A DNA stretch of 5,655 bases from Acidimicrobiia bacterium (GTDB lineage: Bacteria; Actinomycetota; Acidimicrobiia; Spongiisociales; UBA5794): assembly GCA_030598905.1 (NCBI GenBank), contig JAUVPA010000123.1, positions 1-5,655 of the forward strand, in the 5' to 3' direction. Positions 5,190 to 5,655 of the stretch are shown here, one piece after another (position 1 is the stretch's first letter; each line of letters starts with the position of its first letter). The translations under genes and the position numbers were made by a program. The notes beneath the pieces were generated by a model, which worked only from the letters and a program-made list of their open reading frames with translations, did not search any database and was not told the DNA's origin.

Positions 5190-5199
5190 CCTGATCAGG
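5190..5199. repeat. 10-bp palindrome CCTGATCAGG, copy 2
   Basis: Identical to 3836-3845. It overlaps the left end of the DosR-like box by three bases, so a protein bound here could compete with binding to that box. Confidence 0.45.
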
Positions 5200-5212
5200 G
5201 TCTTTCGGCCCT
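5197..5212. promoter_or_regulatory. DosR/DevR-like operator box
   Basis: AGGGTCTTTCGGCCCT fits the spaced pattern GGGxC-TTT-xGxCCC of the mycobacterial DosR (DevR) box, whose consensus is GGGACTWWAGTCCC with flanks. By eye about 14 of 20 consensus positions agree, including the GGG, C8, G13 and CCC core positions. It is about 85 bp upstream of the cupredoxin operon start. As RNA the same bases could form a 6-bp hairpin with a UUUC loop, which is the other reading. Confidence 0.45.
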
Positions 5213-5375
5213 AACATGGCGTCCCGTCGATGAGCCCAGAATTGCTACGGTCCTGCCGGCCACGGGCAGACGCTCGCCGATGCCCCATAGGTAGCACGTC
5301 TTGAGCGAGATGACGCGCTGCTCGATGTCTTCACAGACTGACCGGCGGGAGGGCGAACAAGATCCAGCAAGGCGC

Positions 5376-5381
5376 GGGAGG
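5376..5381 (+). promoter_or_regulatory. Ribosome binding site of the right-edge gene
   Basis: GGGAGG stands 5 nt before the ATG at 5387 and supports that start. Confidence 0.65.
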
Positions 5382-5386
5382 CTGCG

Positions 5387-5655
5387 ATGTGGCGGTTCAT
5401 AGCTGCGATCCTCGGCCTTGCGGTGCTGTGGCTCAGTCTGACCCTTGGGATCGAGACGTTTCTGGAGCGAGGGGCAGACGTGCAGGGAGATGTGCTGGCT
5501 CTGGAATGCGGCCGCCGGTTGGTTGTCACGGCACCGAACCGCACGGCTCTCTCCGTCCCGCTCGAGGCCGTCCTGGTGCTCGACGACGAATGGCGCGCCC
5601 ATTTCGGAGACCGAGCCGAGCTCGAGGCGCGCCTCATCGTGACACGCGCCGTCGG
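5387..5655 (+). CDS. Unrecognised membrane-anchored protein, N-terminal part (3' truncated)
   Basis: The frame is open to the right edge for 89 complete codons. MWRFIAAILGLAVLWLSLTL begins a single hydrophobic segment (about 4-20) preceded by Arg3, so a signal anchor or uncleaved signal peptide is likely. After an ETFLERG linker comes a strand-rich section: VQGDVLALECGRRLVVTAPN, ALSVPLEAVLVLDD, and AELEARLIVTRAVG. The visible part would lie outside the cytoplasm and has one Cys (residue 41). No family is recognised from this fragment. The start is supported by GGGAGG 5 nt upstream and by the membrane segment beginning right at the N-terminus. It diverges from the cupredoxin operon and may share its regulatory region. 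Confidence 0.7.
   Translation, partial: MWRFIAAILGLAVLWLSLTLGIETFLERGADVQGDVLALECGRRLVVTAPNRTALSVPLEAVLVLDDEWRAHFGDRAELEARLIVTRAV

Larger units (their letters stand above)
5114..5386. promoter_or_regulatory. Divergent regulatory region
   Basis: These 273 bp separate the starts of the leftward cupredoxin operon and the rightward membrane-anchored gene, so they should hold both promoters. I see a DosR-like box at 5197-5212, the palindrome CCTGATCAGG at 5190-5199 overlapping it, and a TGAATAGG stretch on the minus strand (5145-5152) that could be part of a -10 for the operon. No canonical -35/-10 pair is evident in either direction. Confidence 0.5.

Noticed and set aside
5310..5402. 30-codon frame overlapping the start of the right-edge gene
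   Set aside because: Arg/Gly-rich, no hydrophobic or domain pattern, and it overlaps the ribosome site and start of the better-supported gene at 5387.

Overview
The window is GC-rich DNA of actinobacterial character. The first gene belongs to a family typical of actinobacterial signalling genes, several starts look leaderless or have weak ribosome sites, and one intergenic box resembles the actinobacterial DosR/DevR operator. A placement near Acidimicrobiia or a related marine or soil lineage is a guess; no rRNA, tRNA or other marker gene is present.

Layout from left to right. (1) 2-1837, +: 3' part of a large signalling protein of the cyclase/AAA-ATPase/TPR type, cut by the left edge. (2) 1920-2318, +: a single-domain universal stress protein (USP) with a strong ribosome site and a small hairpin just in front of it, followed by a possible 28-residue membrane peptide (2353-2439). 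(3) 2440-3167: about 730 bases without a convincing gene, holding three GGTG/CACC dyads, a terminator-like hairpin that overlaps an alternative hairpin, and a structured stretch near 2941-3019. (4) 3168-3401, -: a 77-residue protein with two membrane helices, divergent from (5) 3510-3704, +: a 64-residue charged helical protein followed at once by an intrinsic terminator. (6) 3757-4004: little content; one doubtful 42-codon ORF and hairpins. (7) 5113-4101, -: a two-gene operon, an unrecognised 129-residue protein overlapping by ATGA a copper-binding cupredoxin lipoprotein, ended by a perfect 13-bp terminator. (8) 5114-5386: divergent regulatory region with a DosR-like box and an overlapping 10-bp palindrome. 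(9) 5387 to the right edge, +: 5' end of an unrecognised protein with an N-terminal membrane anchor.

A stress theme links the better-understood genes: a TPR signalling ATPase, a USP, and a periplasm-facing copper protein with extra His/Asp-rich metal-binding segments under a possible hypoxia/redox operator. The link is inferred from gene content and one motif. I see no CRISPR array, transposase, integrase, rRNA or tRNA, and no clear novel multi-gene system. The most distinctive items are the His/Asp repeat cupredoxin operon, its regulatory region, and the dyad-rich gene-free stretch after the USP.
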